The position numbers and the translations under genes were made by a program. A stretch of 64,000 nucleotides of DNA. Origin: Paractinoplanes polyasparticus (GTDB lineage Bacteria > Actinomycetota > Actinomycetes > Mycobacteriales > Micromonosporaceae). The stretch covers positions 62,001 to 126,000 of the forward strand of contig NZ_JAHWFK010000001.1 of assembly GCF_019710575.1 (NCBI RefSeq). Direction: 5' to 3'. Within the stretch, counting starts at the first letter, position 1. The number at the start of each line of letters is the position of its first letter. Of this stretch, positions 63,996 through 64,000 are shown piece after piece. The notes below the pieces were generated by a model. That model searched no databases. It was not told the DNA's origin and was given only the letters and a program-made list of their open reading frames with translations.

Positions 63996-64000
63996 GCGGC

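Overview
The window is very GC-rich, densely coding DNA with frequent GTG/TTG starts and many 4-base stop/start overlaps. Gene content (a GlnX-GlnH-PknG locus, CBM2-linked cellulase with a CebR-type operator, several MarR regulators, actinobacterial anti-sigma and FHA/kinase genes) points to an actinomycete. A Micromonosporaceae member such as Actinoplanes is my inference, not a demonstrated identity. No rRNA, tRNA, CRISPR array, prophage or intact insertion sequence was seen.

Layout. 1-8.1 kb: the end of a RibD/DHFR-like gene, a DUF1028 protein, an XRE regulator with a CapD-like SDR, an MFS exporter carrying a roughly 290-residue repetitive central loop, and an acyl-CoA ligase. 8.15-16.65 kb: a seven-gene operon, GlnX-like sensor, GlnH-like lipoprotein, unknown helical protein, PknG kinase, PP2C phosphatase, VWA protein and FHA protein, facing a second membrane Ser/Thr kinase on the other strand. 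18-25.5 kb: a universal stress protein, an epoxide-hydrolase-like enzyme divergent from a MarR gene, an IMPase-like phosphatase, a nitrilase, an L,D-transpeptidase and a secreted Fn3-like protein. 25.5-31.5 kb: a truncated hydrolase, then a sugar-acid catabolic cluster (IlvD/EDD dehydratase, SMP-30 lactonase, FAH-type hydrolase, SDR) interrupted by a decayed TnpB element. 31.6-37.5 kb: a molybdopterin oxidoreductase, an HTH_42 protein and a RimK-like ATP-grasp ligase in one operon, then DUF2255 and a GAF regulator divergent from a flavin monooxygenase. 39.4-43.6 kb: an ECF sigma factor with its anti-sigma and an ABC exporter operon. 43.7-51 kb: secreted X-Pro dipeptidyl-peptidase, a reductase/MarR pair, a CBM2-metzincin, a DMT transporter and a CBM2-GH5 cellulase. 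51-64 kb: a further regulator pair, a frameshifted SIS gene, a GH2 beta-galactosidase overlapping a GH95 alpha-L-fucosidase, an ABC transporter, hydrolases and two GNAT acetyltransferases.

Connections. The GH95/GH2 pair could release fucose and galactose from plant side chains, and the 26-31 kb cluster has the enzyme classes of the non-phosphorylative L-fucose-type pathway. The cellulase carries a perfect 14-bp CebR/CelR-type palindrome. Three divergent regulator/target gene pairs each carry two copies of their own inverted-repeat operator.

The most unusual observation is recurrent. In at least five places (after the genes ending at 368, 6262, 31419 and 40758, and after the minus-strand gene ending at 51793) the last bases of a gene, including its stop codon, are tandemly amplified into the downstream spacer. 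Two weaker cases exist. A sixth, in-frame minisatellite of about 40 codons has expanded inside the MFS transporter gene. Together they suggest active or tolerated tandem amplification that keeps landing on gene ends in this genome.
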